Source of the DNA: Kutzneria sp044547355
Lineage (GTDB): Bacteria > Actinomycetota > Actinomycetes > Mycobacteriales > Pseudonocardiaceae
Length of the DNA stretch: 64,000 bases
Assembly (NCBI RefSeq): GCF_044547355.1
Contig: NZ_JBIUAG010000012.1
Location: forward strand, 62,001-126,000
Reading direction: 5' to 3'
A program made the translations under genes and the position numbers. The notes beneath the pieces are model-generated. The model was not told where the DNA came from and searched no databases. It saw nothing but the letters and a program-made list of their open reading frames with translations. Of this stretch, positions 42,440-51,282 are shown piece after piece. The stretch's first letter is position 1, and each line of letters begins with the position of its first letter.

Positions 42440-42742
42440 TCACGCGATCGGGTCATGCACGGTGACCAGCTTGGTGCCGTCCGGAAAGGTCGCCTCCACC
42501 TGCACCGAGTCCAGCATCTCGGGCACGCCCGGCTGGACCTGGTCGCGGCGCAGCACCTGGCGGCCGCTGGCCATCAGCGCCGAGACCGACTCGCCGTCGC
42601 GGGCGCCCTCCAGCACGTGGTCGGTGATCAGCGCGACCGACTCGGGGTAGTTGAGCAGCACGCCCCGGTCCAGCCGGCGACGGGCCACGTCCGCGGCCAC
42701 GTGCACCAGCAGCTTGTCCCGTTCGTGCGGCGTCAGGTGCAT
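42440..42742 (-). CDS. ureA: Urease gamma subunit
   Basis: A 100-residue structural subunit beginning MHLTPHERDKLLVHVAADVARRR. It contains GVLLNYPESVALITDHVLEGARDG and MLDSVQVEATFPDGTKLVTVHDPI, both canonical. It is the first gene of a six-gene minus-strand operon ureA-B-C-F-G-D. The upstream 96 bp is shared with the divergent citrate synthase gene. A TTAGAT near 42755 could be the -10 for the operon, with a leader of about 13 nt. Confidence 0.95.
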   Translation of the reverse strand: MHLTPHERDKLLVHVAADVARRRLDRGVLLNYPESVALITDHVLEGARDGESVSALMASGRQVLRRDQVQPGVPEMLDSVQVEATFPDGTKLVTVHDPIA

Positions 42743-42838
42743 GGCAGAGATCTAACACGGGGTGACCGCCGGATGGCGATGGCAACATGATGTTTACCAG
42801 CGATTGCCGATCGGCCGCCGCGGGTGCAGGGTTGCGCC

Positions 42839-43945
42839 ATGGAGGACGGATTCCGGCCGGGGCTCGAGGGCGTGGTCGCGTTTCGCACCGAGATCGCCGA
42901 GCCCGATCGTGACGGCGGCGCGCTGCGCTATCGCGGAGTGGACATCGAGGATCTAGCCGGACGGGTGACGTTCGGCAACGTGTGGGCGCTGCTGGTGGAC
43001 GGCCGGTTCGGGCCGGGGCTGCCGCCGGCCGAGCCGTTCCCGATCCCGGTGCACACCGGGGACGTGCGGGTCGACGTGCAGGCCGCGCTGGCCATGCTCG
43101 CGCCGATCTGGGGTTATCAGCCGCTGCTGGACATCACCGACGAGCAGGCCCGCGACCAGCTGGCCCGGGCCTCGGTGATGGCCCTGTCCTACGTGGCCCA
43201 GTCGGCCCGCGGCATCGGCCGGGCCGCGGTGTCGCAGCGGCGTATCGACGAGTGCCGGACGATCACCGAGCGCTTCATGACCCGCTGGCGCGCCGAGCCC
43301 GATCCCGCCCACATCAAGGCCGTCGACGCCTACTTCGTGTCGGCCGCCGAGCACGGCATGAACGCCTCGACCTTCACCGCACGGGTGATCGCCTCCACCG
43401 GAGCCGACGTCGCCGCCTCCATGTCCGGGGCCATCGGCGCCATGTCCGGCCCGCTGCACGGCGGCGCGCCCGCGCGGGTGCTGCCGATGATCGAGGAGGT
43501 CGAACGGGTCGGCGACGCGCGCGCCGTCGTGGCCGGCATCCTCGACCGGGGCGAGCGGCTCATGGGCTTCGGGCACCGCGTCTATCGGGCCGAGGACCCC
43601 CGGGCCCGGGTCCTGCGCCGCACCTGCCACGAGCTCGGCGCCGCCCGTTTCGAGGTCGCCAACGCCCTGGAGCAGGCCGCCCTGGCCGAGCTGCGGGAAC
43701 GCCGCCCCGACCGGGCCATCGAGACCAACGTCGAGTTCTGGGCCGCGGTGATCCTCGACTTCGCCGAGGTCCCGCCGCACATGATGCCGGCGATGTTCAC
43801 CTGCGCCCGCACCGCCGGCTGGTGCGCGCACATCCTGGAGCAGAAGCGCACCGGACGCCTCGTGCGCCCCTCCGCCTCGTACATCGGCCCCGGCCCCCGC
43901 AAGCCGGACGAGGTCGAGGGCTGGGACTCCATCGCCCACGGCTGA
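42839..43945 (+). CDS. citA: Citrate synthase 2 (CitA type)
   Basis: A 368-residue citrate synthase of the shorter actinobacterial type, a second copy besides gltA at 21334. Catalytic regions are AAEHGMNASTFTARVIASTG near 175 (His), SGPLHGGAPARVL near 205 and LMGFGHRVYRAEDPRARV near 240 (His). The catalytic Asp lies in the NVEFWAAVILDFAEVP segment. ATG at 42839 is chosen over ATG-like codons upstream because homologues begin MEDGFRPGLEGVVAF. It is divergent from the urease operon and followed by a family A hairpin. Confidence 0.93.
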   Translation: MEDGFRPGLEGVVAFRTEIAEPDRDGGALRYRGVDIEDLAGRVTFGNVWALLVDGRFGPGLPPAEPFPIPVHTGDVRVDVQAALAMLAPIWGYQPLLDITDEQARDQLARASVMALSYVAQSARGIGRAAVSQRRIDECRTITERFMTRWRAEPDPAHIKAVDAYFVSAAEHGMNASTFTARVIASTGADVAASMSGAIGAMSGPLHGGAPARVLPMIEEVERVGDARAVVAGILDRGERLMGFGHRVYRAEDPRARVLRRTCHELGAARFEVANALEQAALAELRERRPDRAIETNVEFWAAVILDFAEVPPHMMPAMFTCARTAGWCAHILEQKRTGRLVRPSASYIGPGPRKPDEVEGWDSIAHG

Positions 43946-43960
43946 CCCCCGCCATTTTTC

Positions 43961-44013
43961 GTTACCTGAGTGGCTCAGGTGGCCCCAAACGGAAAGCGAG
44001 CCACTCAGGTAAC
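43961..44013. repeat. Intergenic hairpin, family A copy 3
   Basis: GTTACCTGAGTGGCT at 43961-43975 pairs with AGCCACTCAGGTAAC at 43999-44013. It lies 16 bp after the citA stop and is a likely terminator. The stem core is the one found at 96-142 and 6313-6361, with compensating changes (ACCTGAGTGG versus ACGTGAGTGG). Confidence 0.65.
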
Positions 44014-44093
44014 GGAAGGGGAGTGGGCCGATCGAGTGAACGGGGGTTCGGGAACCACTCTGTGAGGTGGCGTTTGGACGCGCTCTCACCCGC

Positions 44094-44105
44094 TAGCCTC
44101 CGGGA
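44094..44105 (+). promoter_or_regulatory. -10 element for leaderless TPR-protein transcript
   Basis: TAGCCT at 44094-44099 is followed by 6 nt and the ATG at 44106. No ribosome site is visible, consistent with leaderless initiation. Confidence 0.45.
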
Positions 44106-44642
44106 ATGCGGGACGCAGGGGCCAGGGCCGCCGAGGCGGCGGAGGCCGAGCGGCTGGCCGCGCTGATCCCGCGGGAGCGGGCGCAGTACCTGGTCGAGGC
44201 CGCGGAGGGGTGGGCGGCGGCCGGCCGGACGGACCGGGCGGGCGAGCTGTTCGAGGCGGCGATCGCCGACGGGGGCCACGTGGTCGGGGACGCCCGCACG
44301 TACTACGCGGGGTTCCTGTTCGACACGGGGCGACCCGACCAGGCACTGAGCACGCTGGCCGACCTCAAACGCTCGCGGCCCACCGACCCGTTCGCCTACG
44401 TCTGCGCCGGCGAGGTCCTGGAGGAGGCGGCCGACCTGGACGGGGCGCTGTCCTGGTTCACCACGGGTCTGGCGTTCTACCAGAACTTCGACACCGCGGA
44501 CGTGGTCGACGACGCGACACTGATGCAGCTGCTGTCCAGCCGCCAGCGGGTGCGCCGGCTGCTGGAGCTGCCGCCGGACAGCTGGGACGACATCGCGTCC
44601 ACGGCACAGGCGGTGTTGCTGGCCGACCTGACCGATCCGTGA
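44106..44642 (+). CDS. Tetratricopeptide-repeat-like protein
   Basis: A 178-residue helical protein with TPR-like repeats: AAEGWAAAGRTDRAGELFEAAI, ADGGHVVGDARTYYAGFLFDTGRPDQALSTL-type sequence, and CAGEVLEEAADLDGALSWFTTGL. Such repeats mediate protein-protein contacts. No catalytic domain, signal peptide or membrane segment is present. It stands between citA and serC on the same strand. Its partner is unknown. Confidence 0.75.
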   Translation: MRDAGARAAEAAEAERLAALIPRERAQYLVEAAEGWAAAGRTDRAGELFEAAIADGGHVVGDARTYYAGFLFDTGRPDQALSTLADLKRSRPTDPFAYVCAGEVLEEAADLDGALSWFTTGLAFYQNFDTADVVDDATLMQLLSSRQRVRRLLELPPDSWDDIASTAQAVLLADLTDP

Positions 44643-44668
44643 CTACGGTGTGGCGCAGAACACCCGGC

Positions 44669-44680
44669 CGTCACGTGACG
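44669..44680. promoter_or_regulatory. 12-bp palindrome upstream of serC
   Basis: CGTCACGTGACG at 44669-44680 is a perfect palindrome with a CACGTG core, 83 bp before the serC ATG. It could be an operator, but no cognate regulator is evident. Confidence 0.3.
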
Positions 44681-44762
44681 GACACCGATTTGCAACACTG
44701 AGCCCTTCCCGGCAACGGCGCCGGCCCCCTTTGCCCTTGCTGACACGTCCGGAGGCGCCGGC

Positions 44763-45902
44763 ATGACGCAGACCGCAGACCCCGCCACCCTCATCCTGCC
44801 CGCCGAGCTGCGTCCGTCCGACGGCCGCTTCGGCTGCGGCCCGTCCAAGGTCCGCCCGGAGCAGCTGGCCAAGCTGGCGGCCGATGGCGCGGCGTTCATG
44901 GGCACCTCGCACCGGCAGAAGCCGGTGAAGTCGCTGGTCGGCCGGGTCCGCGCGGGCCTGCGCGAGCTGTTCTCGCTGCCCGAGGGCTACGAGGTCGTGC
45001 TCGGCAACGGCGGCACCACCGCCTTCTGGGACGCCGCGGCGTTCGGCCTGGTGCGGGAGCGGGCGCAGCACTTCACCTACGGGGAGTTCTCCTCGAAGTT
45101 CGCGACCGTCACCAAGGGCGCGCCCTTCCTCAAGGACCCGGTCGTGGTGAAGGCGGAGCCGGGTGACGCCCCGGAGATCGCGTTCGCCGCCGGCGAGGGC
45201 GTCGACCTGGTCGGCTGGGCCCACAACGAGACCTCGACCGGCGTGGCGGTGCCGGTGATCCGCCCGGCCGGCTCGCAGGGCGCGCTGGTCGCCATCGACG
45301 CCACCTCGGGCGCGGGCGGCCTGCCGGTCAAGGCCGAGGACTTCGACGTCTACTACTTCGCGCCGCAGAAGTCGTTCGCCTCGGACGGCGGCCTGTGGCT
45401 GGCCCTGATGAGCCCGGCGGCGCTGGAGCGGGTCGCCGAGATCGGCGCCTCGGACCGCTGGGTGCCGGAGTTCCTGTCGCTGACCACGGCCCTGGACAAC
45501 TCGACCAAGGACCAGACCTACAACACCCCGGCGGTGGCCACGCTGTTCCTGCTGGCCGACCAGATCGAGTGGATGCTGGGCAACGGCGGTCTGGAGTGGA
45601 CCACGGCCCGCACCGCCGACTCCTCGCAGCGGCTGTACTCCTGGGCCGAGGCGACCGAGTACACGACTCCGTACGTGGCGAACCCGGCCAACCGCTCCCA
45701 GGTCGTGGGCACGATCAACTTCTCGGACGACGTGGACGCGGCGACCGTGGCCAAGGTGCTGCGGGCCAACGGGGTCGTGGACGTGGAGCCGTACCGGAAG
45801 CTGGGCAAGAACCAGTTGCGGGTGGCCATGTTCCCGGCGATCGAGCCGGACGACGTGACCGCGCTGACCAAGTGCGTGGAGTGGGTCGTCGGTCAACTGT
45901 GA
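44763..45902 (+). CDS. serC: Phosphoserine aminotransferase
   Basis: A 379-residue PLP enzyme converting 3-phosphohydroxypyruvate and glutamate to phosphoserine and 2-oxoglutarate (serine biosynthesis). It is of the mycobacterial type. Landmarks are PSDGRFGCGPSKVRPEQL and MGTSHRQKPVKSLVGRVRAG near the N-terminus, VLGNGGTTAFWDAAAFGL near 80, WAHNETSTGVAVPV near 155, and YFAPQKSFASDGGLW, in which Lys203 should bind PLP. ATG at 44763 has TCCGGAGG upstream. It lies upstream of sepH, as in related actinobacteria. Confidence 0.94.
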   Translation: MTQTADPATLILPAELRPSDGRFGCGPSKVRPEQLAKLAADGAAFMGTSHRQKPVKSLVGRVRAGLRELFSLPEGYEVVLGNGGTTAFWDAAAFGLVRERAQHFTYGEFSSKFATVTKGAPFLKDPVVVKAEPGDAPEIAFAAGEGVDLVGWAHNETSTGVAVPVIRPAGSQGALVAIDATSGAGGLPVKAEDFDVYYFAPQKSFASDGGLWLALMSPAALERVAEIGASDRWVPEFLSLTTALDNSTKDQTYNTPAVATLFLLADQIEWMLGNGGLEWTTARTADSSQRLYSWAEATEYTTPYVANPANRSQVVGTINFSDDVDAATVAKVLRANGVVDVEPYRKLGKNQLRVAMFPAIEPDDVTALTKCVEWVVGQL

Positions 45903-45997
45903 TCTTTCGGTTCACGGTCCGTAGTGGTGAACCTGATCGCCTCGCCATGCGTCCTAGCTAGTAAATCCGGCAGGATCGTGGTCGGATGTCGATAGAC

Positions 45998-46031
45998 TCG
46001 GCGCGCCTGCGGCGTCAAGTAGGCGCGCCGA
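45998..46031. other. Hairpin in the serC-sepH intergenic region
   Basis: TCGGCGCGCCT at 45998-46008 pairs perfectly with AGGCGCGCCGA at 46021-46031. TAGACT at 45993-45998 overlaps its left edge and could be a -10, which would put the hairpin at the very 5' end of the sepH transcript. Otherwise it could terminate serC. Confidence 0.5.
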
Positions 46032-46075
46032 ACTATCGTTGGCGAGTGGCGAGGTGACAGATCGGGGAGGCCGTG

Positions 46076-47059
46076 ATGCGAGCGCTGCGAGTCGTCGGGC
46101 TCGACGACGACGGCACATCTGTCATCTGCGAAGACCCCGTTCGCGGTGAGCGCTACACCATTCCCTGCGACGAGCGGCTGCGCGCCGCCGCGCGGGGCGA
46201 CGTCGCCCGCCTCGGCCAGATCGCGGCGGAGACCGACGTCCAGATGCGTCCCCGCGAGATCCAGGCCCGCATCCGCGCCGGTGAGTCGGTGGAGCAGGTC
46301 GCCGCGGCGGCCGGCATGCCCACGCACCGTATCGAGCGGTTCGCCTACCCCGTGCTGCTGGAGCGCTCCCGCACCGCCGAGCTGGCCCAGCGCGCCCACC
46401 CGATCCGCGAGGACGGGCCGGACGTGCAGACCCTGGGCGAGGTCATCGCGCACTCCTTCGGCCTGCGCGGCCAGGACTACGCGTCGGTGAACTGGGACTC
46501 CTGGCGCGGCGAGGACGGCAAGTGGATCATCCAGCTGCACTGGCAGGCCGGTAGGTCGGAGAACCGGGCGCACTGGGCGTTCCACCCGGGCGCGCACGGC
46601 GGCACCGTCTCGCCCATCGACGACCACGCCATCGACCTGCTGGACCCGTCCCCGAACCGGCCGCTGCGCACCGTGCGGCCGGTGACGGAGCTGGCCCGGC
46701 AGGCGCTGGAGCTGGAGCCCCAGGCCCCCGCGCCGACGCCGGCACCGGCACCGGCCCAGGCCGTGACGCCGCCGCCGGTGGCGCCCGAGCCGACGACCGC
46801 CCCGGAGCCGGCCCCGGTCGTGCCCGAGCCGGAGACGGCCCGGGTCGAGCCGACCGTGCCGGTTCAGCCGCCGGCCCCCGCGATCACCGATCCGGAGCCG
46901 GTGGAGGAGCCGCCGGCCGCGCAGGCCCCCGAGCCGGCGAAGCCGGAGGCCCAGCCGGCCGCCCGCAAGGCGGAGGCGCCGCCGCGTCGGGGCAAGAAGA
47001 ACCACCCGATCGTGCCGTCCTGGGAGGACGTGCTGCTCGGGGTGCGCTCGCAGCGTTAG
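46076..47059 (+). CDS. sepH: Septation protein SepH
   Basis: A 327-residue actinobacterial cell-division protein that binds FtsZ and promotes its assembly. The N-terminal DUF3071 domain (1-175) starts MRALRVVGLDDDGTSVICED. It has a helix-turn-helix-like stretch near 62-90 (MRPREIQARIRAGESVEQVAAAAGM) and VNWDSWRGEDGKWIIQLHW near 140. A disordered Pro/Ala/Glu-rich region (about 215-310) leads to a basic C-terminal segment (RRGKKNHPIVPSWEDVLLGVRSQ), conserved in the family. ATG at 46076 has GGGGAGG upstream; GTG 46073 is adjacent. It follows serC, a conserved arrangement. Confidence 0.92.
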   Translation: MRALRVVGLDDDGTSVICEDPVRGERYTIPCDERLRAAARGDVARLGQIAAETDVQMRPREIQARIRAGESVEQVAAAAGMPTHRIERFAYPVLLERSRTAELAQRAHPIREDGPDVQTLGEVIAHSFGLRGQDYASVNWDSWRGEDGKWIIQLHWQAGRSENRAHWAFHPGAHGGTVSPIDDHAIDLLDPSPNRPLRTVRPVTELARQALELEPQAPAPTPAPAPAQAVTPPPVAPEPTTAPEPAPVVPEPETARVEPTVPVQPPAPAITDPEPVEEPPAAQAPEPAKPEAQPAARKAEAPPRRGKKNHPIVPSWEDVLLGVRSQR

Positions 47060-47081
47060 GTCCCGCGCTGGGCCACCGTGC

Positions 47082-47189
47082 TGAACGGTGCCCTCGCAAG
47101 CTCGGTCACAGCCCCACCTCGCTGGCGCTCGGCGTGCCTGCGACCCAAGGTCACTGTGTTGAACGGTGCCCTCGCAAGCTCGGTCACAG
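47082..47189. repeat. 30-bp direct repeat pair downstream of sepH
   Basis: The 30-bp sequence beginning TGAACGGTGCCCTCGCAAGC occurs identically at 47082-47111 and 47160-47189, 78 bp apart. The second copy runs 6 bp into the 3' end of the minus-strand gene ending at 47184. It is probably a local duplication; a regulatory role is not evident. Confidence 0.65.
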
Positions 47190-47411
47190 GTTTTCGAAGG
47201 CCTGCCAGTCCAGGCCTTCGCGCTCGCACCAGTCCTCCGCCTCCTGGCGGGTCAGCGGCTTGGCGTCGATCGGACGGTCGGCGCCGAGCCGCGTCCAGCC
47301 GTCCGGGGCCAGGACGTAGAGCTGGCGCTGCTTGCGGGCCAGCAGCCGTCCCTCGGGGAACGCCATCGTCGGCTCCGTACGCAGGTAGTGCACGGACTCG
47401 GGTCGCGTCAT
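47184..47411 (-). CDS. Small conserved-looking protein downstream of sepH
   Basis: A 75-residue soluble protein. A basic centre (GRLLARKQRQLYVLAPDGW) is followed by an acidic tail (LTRQEAEDWCEREGLDWQAFENL) with three Trp. There is no signal peptide and no recognised family. ATG at 47411 is chosen because upstream in-frame sequence (to 47447) is less gene-like. It is convergent with sepH; its stop lies within a 30-bp direct repeat. Confidence 0.6.
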   Translation of the reverse strand: MTRPESVHYLRTEPTMAFPEGRLLARKQRQLYVLAPDGWTRLGADRPIDAKPLTRQEAEDWCEREGLDWQAFENL

Positions 47412-47492
47412 GGGTGCATCATGCGCCGGATTCGCGCGCCCCGACACCCATGGCCCACGCCCCGCCGTCCGGTGTGACCTGCGGCTTCGCCC

Positions 47493-47523
47493 TTGACCTC
47501 GAGTGCGCTGGAGCCCGCAGGCT
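47493..47523 (+). promoter_or_regulatory. MerR-family-type promoter/operator upstream of the ABC exporter pair
   Basis: TTGACC (47493-47498) and CAGGCT (47518-47523) are separated by 19 bp, the elongated spacer typical of MerR-activated promoters. The spacer region holds the imperfect dyad CCTCGAGTGCGCTGGAG, close in form to MerR/SoxR boxes. It lies about 80 bp before the first ABC gene. No merR gene is in the window. Confidence 0.35.
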
Positions 47524-47604
47524 CGTGTCGCCGCCCGGAAATTCGGATGTTGTTGTCAGAGGGGCCTCGTATGGTCGAGGTGAAACTCGAAGGGGGATTG
47601 TCGA

Positions 47605-49395
47605 ATGAGTGACGACGGAGCCCAGTCCGTCACCCACCGCTCATCCTTCGCCACGCTGCGCAGGCTGTGGCCCTATGTGCGTCCGGTGCGTCTGGATCTG
47701 TACGCCTCCCTCGCGGCGGCGTTGGTCGCGATGCTGGCCGGACTGTCGATTCCGTTGGTGATCCAGCAGATCATCGACGGCCCGGTGGCCCGACACGAGC
47801 TGTCGCAGCTGCCCTGGCTGGTGACCGTGGTGCTGATTCTCGGCGTGGTCGAGGCCCTGCTGTTCTACGCGCGACGGCGGCTGAACGTGCGGCCCAGCAC
47901 CACAGTCGAGATGCGGCTGCGGGAAGACCTGTACCACCACCTGCAACGGCTGCCGGTGGCCTTCCACGACAAGTGGCAGTCGGGCCAGCTGCTGTCCCGC
48001 GCCGTGAACGACCTGAGCACGCTGCGCCGGTTCATCGCCTTCGCGGCGGTGTTCCTGGTGGTCAACAGCACCGTGCTGGTGGTGGGTGTGGGCGTGCTGC
48101 TCACGCTGTCGCCGCTGCTGGGGCTGATCGTGATCGCCTGCGGCGCGCCGCTGATCGTGCTGTCGTACCTGTTCGAGACCAAGTACAAGATCTACGCCCG
48201 GCGGGCCCAGGACCTCCAGGGCGACCTGGCCAGCACCGTGGAGGAATCGGTGCTGGGCATTCGCGTGCTCAAGGCGTTCGGCCGGGGCCGCGACATGACG
48301 AAGTCGTTCGTCGCGCAGGCCAAGACCCTGCGCGGCGCGGAGCTGAGCAAGGTGCGGGTGATGGCGGCGCTGTGGGCGGTGCTGATCAGCCTGCCCGAGC
48401 TGGCGATCGCCGGCGAGCTCGCGGTCGGCGGCGTCGGCATCGCCGACGGCACGCTCTCGGCCGGCACGCTGATCGCGGCGATCACCGTGAGCACCTTCCT
48501 GCGCTGGCCGTTCGACTCGATCGGCTGGCTGCTGGCCGAGACCAACATGGCCGCATCGGCGTGCGACCGGTACTGGGAGGTCCGGGATGAGATCAACACG
48601 ATTGTCGAGCCTGAGCATCCTCGGGACCTTCCGGCACAGGTCCACGGACACCTGGTATTCGAGGATGTCCACTTCGCCTACGACGGCGGCACGCGCGAGG
48701 TTCTCCAGGGCGTCGACCTCGACGTCCGTCCCGGCGAGACGGTGGCGCTTGTCGGCAGCACCGGCTCGGGCAAGACGGCGCTGACCGCGCTGGTGGCGCG
48801 GCTGGCCGACGTCACCGGCGGCCGGGTCACCGTCGACGGCGTCGACGTGCGCGACCTCAGGCTGGACGACCTGCGGCGAGTGGTGGCGACGGCGTTCGAG
48901 GAGCCGGTGCTGTTCTCGGCCTCCGTAAGGGAGAACGTGGCGCTGGGCGCTCCGGGCGCGTCCGACGAGGACGTGCACGAGGCGTTGCGGGTGGCGCAGG
49001 CCGAGGAGTTCGTGTCGAACCTGCCGTGGGGCATCGCGACCCGCGTCGGCGAGCAGGGTCTGTCGCTGTCCGGCGGCCAGCGGCAGCGGCTGGCGCTGGC
49101 CCGGGCCGTGGTCGGCAGGCCGGCGGTGCTGGTGCTGGACGACCCACTGTCCGCTTTGGACGTTCACACCGAGGGCGAGGTGGAGAGGGCGCTGCGCCGC
49201 GTGCTGCACGATGTGACGGCGCTGGTGGTGGCCCACCGGCCCAGCACGGTGCAGCTGGCCGACCGGGTGGCGATGCTGGTCGACGGCCGGATCGCCGCCG
49301 TGGGCACGCATTCCGAGCTGTTGGCCAGCAACGCCGAGTACCGGCGACTGCTGTCCACAATGGACGAAGACGAGGACGAGGAGGTGGCGGTCTGA
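47605..49395 (+). CDS. ABC exporter half-transporter with degenerate Walker B (subunit 1)
   Basis: A 596-residue fusion of a six-helix ABC type IV exporter domain (about 20-320) and an ATPase domain. Walker A GSTGSGKT is near residue 383 and signature LSLSGGQRQRLALARA near 490. Walker B is VLVLDDPLSALD near 509-520, in which the catalytic Glu is replaced by Asp513. Such a substitution marks the non-hydrolysing site of heterodimeric exporters. ATG at 47605 has GAAGGGGG upstream. The stop overlaps the start of the partner gene (ATGA). The likely role is drug or lipid export. Confidence 0.9.
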   Translation: MSDDGAQSVTHRSSFATLRRLWPYVRPVRLDLYASLAAALVAMLAGLSIPLVIQQIIDGPVARHELSQLPWLVTVVLILGVVEALLFYARRRLNVRPSTTVEMRLREDLYHHLQRLPVAFHDKWQSGQLLSRAVNDLSTLRRFIAFAAVFLVVNSTVLVVGVGVLLTLSPLLGLIVIACGAPLIVLSYLFETKYKIYARRAQDLQGDLASTVEESVLGIRVLKAFGRGRDMTKSFVAQAKTLRGAELSKVRVMAALWAVLISLPELAIAGELAVGGVGIADGTLSAGTLIAAITVSTFLRWPFDSIGWLLAETNMAASACDRYWEVRDEINTIVEPEHPRDLPAQVHGHLVFEDVHFAYDGGTREVLQGVDLDVRPGETVALVGSTGSGKTALTALVARLADVTGGRVTVDGVDVRDLRLDDLRRVVATAFEEPVLFSASVRENVALGAPGASDEDVHEALRVAQAEEFVSNLPWGIATRVGEQGLSLSGGQRQRLALARAVVGRPAVLVLDDPLSALDVHTEGEVERALRRVLHDVTALVVAHRPSTVQLADRVAMLVDGRIAAVGTHSELLASNAEYRRLLSTMDEDEDEEVAV

Positions 49396-51242
49396 TGAGC
49401 GCGCCGATCACTGCGAATCCGACCGCTACCGACTGGCGCGGCGTCGCCGCGGAGGACATCGAGGACGTCGGCAAGGTCGTGACGGCCAAGCTACAGGCGC
49501 GGTCGCGCCGGCTGCTGGTGTCGTTGCTGCGGCCACGCAAGTGGTCCGTGGCCCTGGCCCTGGTGTTCGTGGTGCTGGAGAACGGCGCCCAGCTGGCCGG
49601 CCCGCTGCTGGTCGCGGCGGCGATCGACCGCGGCGTGACCGGCGTGGTCACCGGCCAGCCGGCCACCCTGGTCTGGTGCGTGCTCGGCTATGCCGCGTGC
49701 GGCTTGGCCAGCGCCGGCGCCAAGTTCGGGTTCGTGCGGCTGTCCGGCCGGGTCGGCCAGGACCTGCTGCTCGACCTGCGGCACCGGGTTTTCCGCCACG
49801 TGCAACGGCTTTCCCTGTCGTTCCACGAGTCCTACACCTCGGGCAAGATCATCTCGCGGCTGTCCTCCGATGTGGAGTCGATCGACGACCTGCTCGACAT
49901 GGGCCTGGACGGGCTGCTCAGCTCGCTGTTCACCGTGGTCGGCATCGCGGTCACGATGCTGGTCCTGGACCTGCGGCTGGCCCTGGTGGTGCTGGCCGGC
50001 TTCATCCCGGTGCTGATCGTGGCCCGCTGGTTCCGGCGCGCCTCGCACAAGGCCTACCGGGCCACGACTTCGGCCGTGGCCAAGGTGATCGTGCAGTTCG
50101 TGGAGACCATGAACGGGATCCGCGCGGTGCAGGCCTACCGCCGGCACGGGCGCAACGAGGACATCCTGCACGAGGTCAACGTCGAGTACCGGGACGCCAA
50201 CAACCGGGCCTTCAAGGTGATGGCCCGGTTCACCGCCACGGTGCGGCTGGTCGGCAACGTGACCATGGCCGTGGTGCTGGCCTGGGGTGCGCTGCGGGTC
50301 GTCGACGGCAGCCTGCAACTGGGCGTGCTGGCGGCGTTCGCGCTGTACCTTCGGCGCTTCTACGACCCGCTGGACGATCTGGCGATGTTCGCCAACTCCT
50401 ACTCGGCCGCGGTCGCGGCGCTGGAGAAGATCTCCGGCGTGCTGGAGGAGGAGCCGTCGGTGGCCGAGCCGGCGCAGCCCAGGCCGCTGCCCCGGGAGGG
50501 CCGGCGCGGCGACATCCGGTTCGACCGGGTGGAGTTCCGCTACCGCCCGGACACGCCGGTGGTGCTGCCGGAGTTCGACCTGCACGTGCCGGCCGGGCAG
50601 ACCATCGCGGTGGTCGGCGCGACCGGCGCCGGCAAGTCGACGCTGGCCAAGCTGGTGGCCCGGTTCTACGACCCGTCGGCCGGCACGGTGGCGCTGGACG
50701 GCGTCGACCTGCGGGACGTGGCCGACGTCGACCTGCGGTCGGCGGTGACCATGGTGACGCAGGAGAACTTCCTGTTCGCCGGGTCGGTCGCGGACAACAT
50801 CGCCATGGGCCGGCCGGACGCCACGCGGGAGGACGTGCGGCGGGCCGCCGCCGCGGTCGGGGCGCACGAGTTCATCAGCGCCCTGCCCGAGGGCTACGAC
50901 ACCGACGTCCGCAAGCGCGGCGGCCGGCTGTCGGCGGGCCAGCGCCAGCTGGTGGCGTTCGCCCGGGCGCTGCTGGCCGACCCGTCGGTGCTGGTGCTCG
51001 ACGAGGCCACGTCCAGCCTGGACGTGCCGACCGAGCGGGCGGTGCAGGCGGCCCTGGAGACCGTGCTGGCCGAGCGCACCGCCGTGATCATCGCGCACCG
51101 CCTGTCCACCGTGCTGATCGCCGACCGCGTGCTGGTGGTCGACGGCGGCCGGATCGTCGAGGACGGCTCCCCCGCCGACCTGATCCACCAACACGGCCGG
51201 TTCGCCCGCCTCCACGAGGCCTGGCTGGATTCCCTGGCCTGA
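49395..51242 (+). CDS. ABC exporter half-transporter (subunit 2)
   Basis: A 615-residue partner of the preceding subunit. A 45-residue cytoplasmic N-terminus precedes the membrane domain (about 55-345). The ATPase domain has Walker A GATGAGKS near 408, Walker B with canonical Glu (VLVLDEATSSLD) near 533 and HRLSTVLIADRVLVVDGG. The signature reads RLSAGQRQ, lacking the usual second Gly, as in many heterodimers in which one signature is altered. Translation is coupled to subunit 1 and a hairpin terminator follows 6 bp after the stop. The substrate is unknown. Confidence 0.9.
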   Translation: MSAPITANPTATDWRGVAAEDIEDVGKVVTAKLQARSRRLLVSLLRPRKWSVALALVFVVLENGAQLAGPLLVAAAIDRGVTGVVTGQPATLVWCVLGYAACGLASAGAKFGFVRLSGRVGQDLLLDLRHRVFRHVQRLSLSFHESYTSGKIISRLSSDVESIDDLLDMGLDGLLSSLFTVVGIAVTMLVLDLRLALVVLAGFIPVLIVARWFRRASHKAYRATTSAVAKVIVQFVETMNGIRAVQAYRRHGRNEDILHEVNVEYRDANNRAFKVMARFTATVRLVGNVTMAVVLAWGALRVVDGSLQLGVLAAFALYLRRFYDPLDDLAMFANSYSAAVAALEKISGVLEEEPSVAEPAQPRPLPREGRRGDIRFDRVEFRYRPDTPVVLPEFDLHVPAGQTIAVVGATGAGKSTLAKLVARFYDPSAGTVALDGVDLRDVADVDLRSAVTMVTQENFLFAGSVADNIAMGRPDATREDVRRAAAAVGAHEFISALPEGYDTDVRKRGGRLSAGQRQLVAFARALLADPSVLVLDEATSSLDVPTERAVQAALETVLAERTAVIIAHRLSTVLIADRVLVVDGGRIVEDGSPADLIHQHGRFARLHEAWLDSLA

Positions 51243-51247
51243 CCACC

Positions 51248-51281
51248 CCGGCGAGTCCCGCCGTCGAGCGGGACTCGCCGG
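51248..51281. terminator. Bidirectional terminator hairpin
   Basis: CCGGCGAGTCCCGC at 51248-51261 pairs with GCGGGACTCGCCGG at 51268-51281. It fills the gap between convergent stops of the ABC pair (51242) and the DUF2537 gene (51283). Confidence 0.8.
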
Positions 51282-51282
51282 G

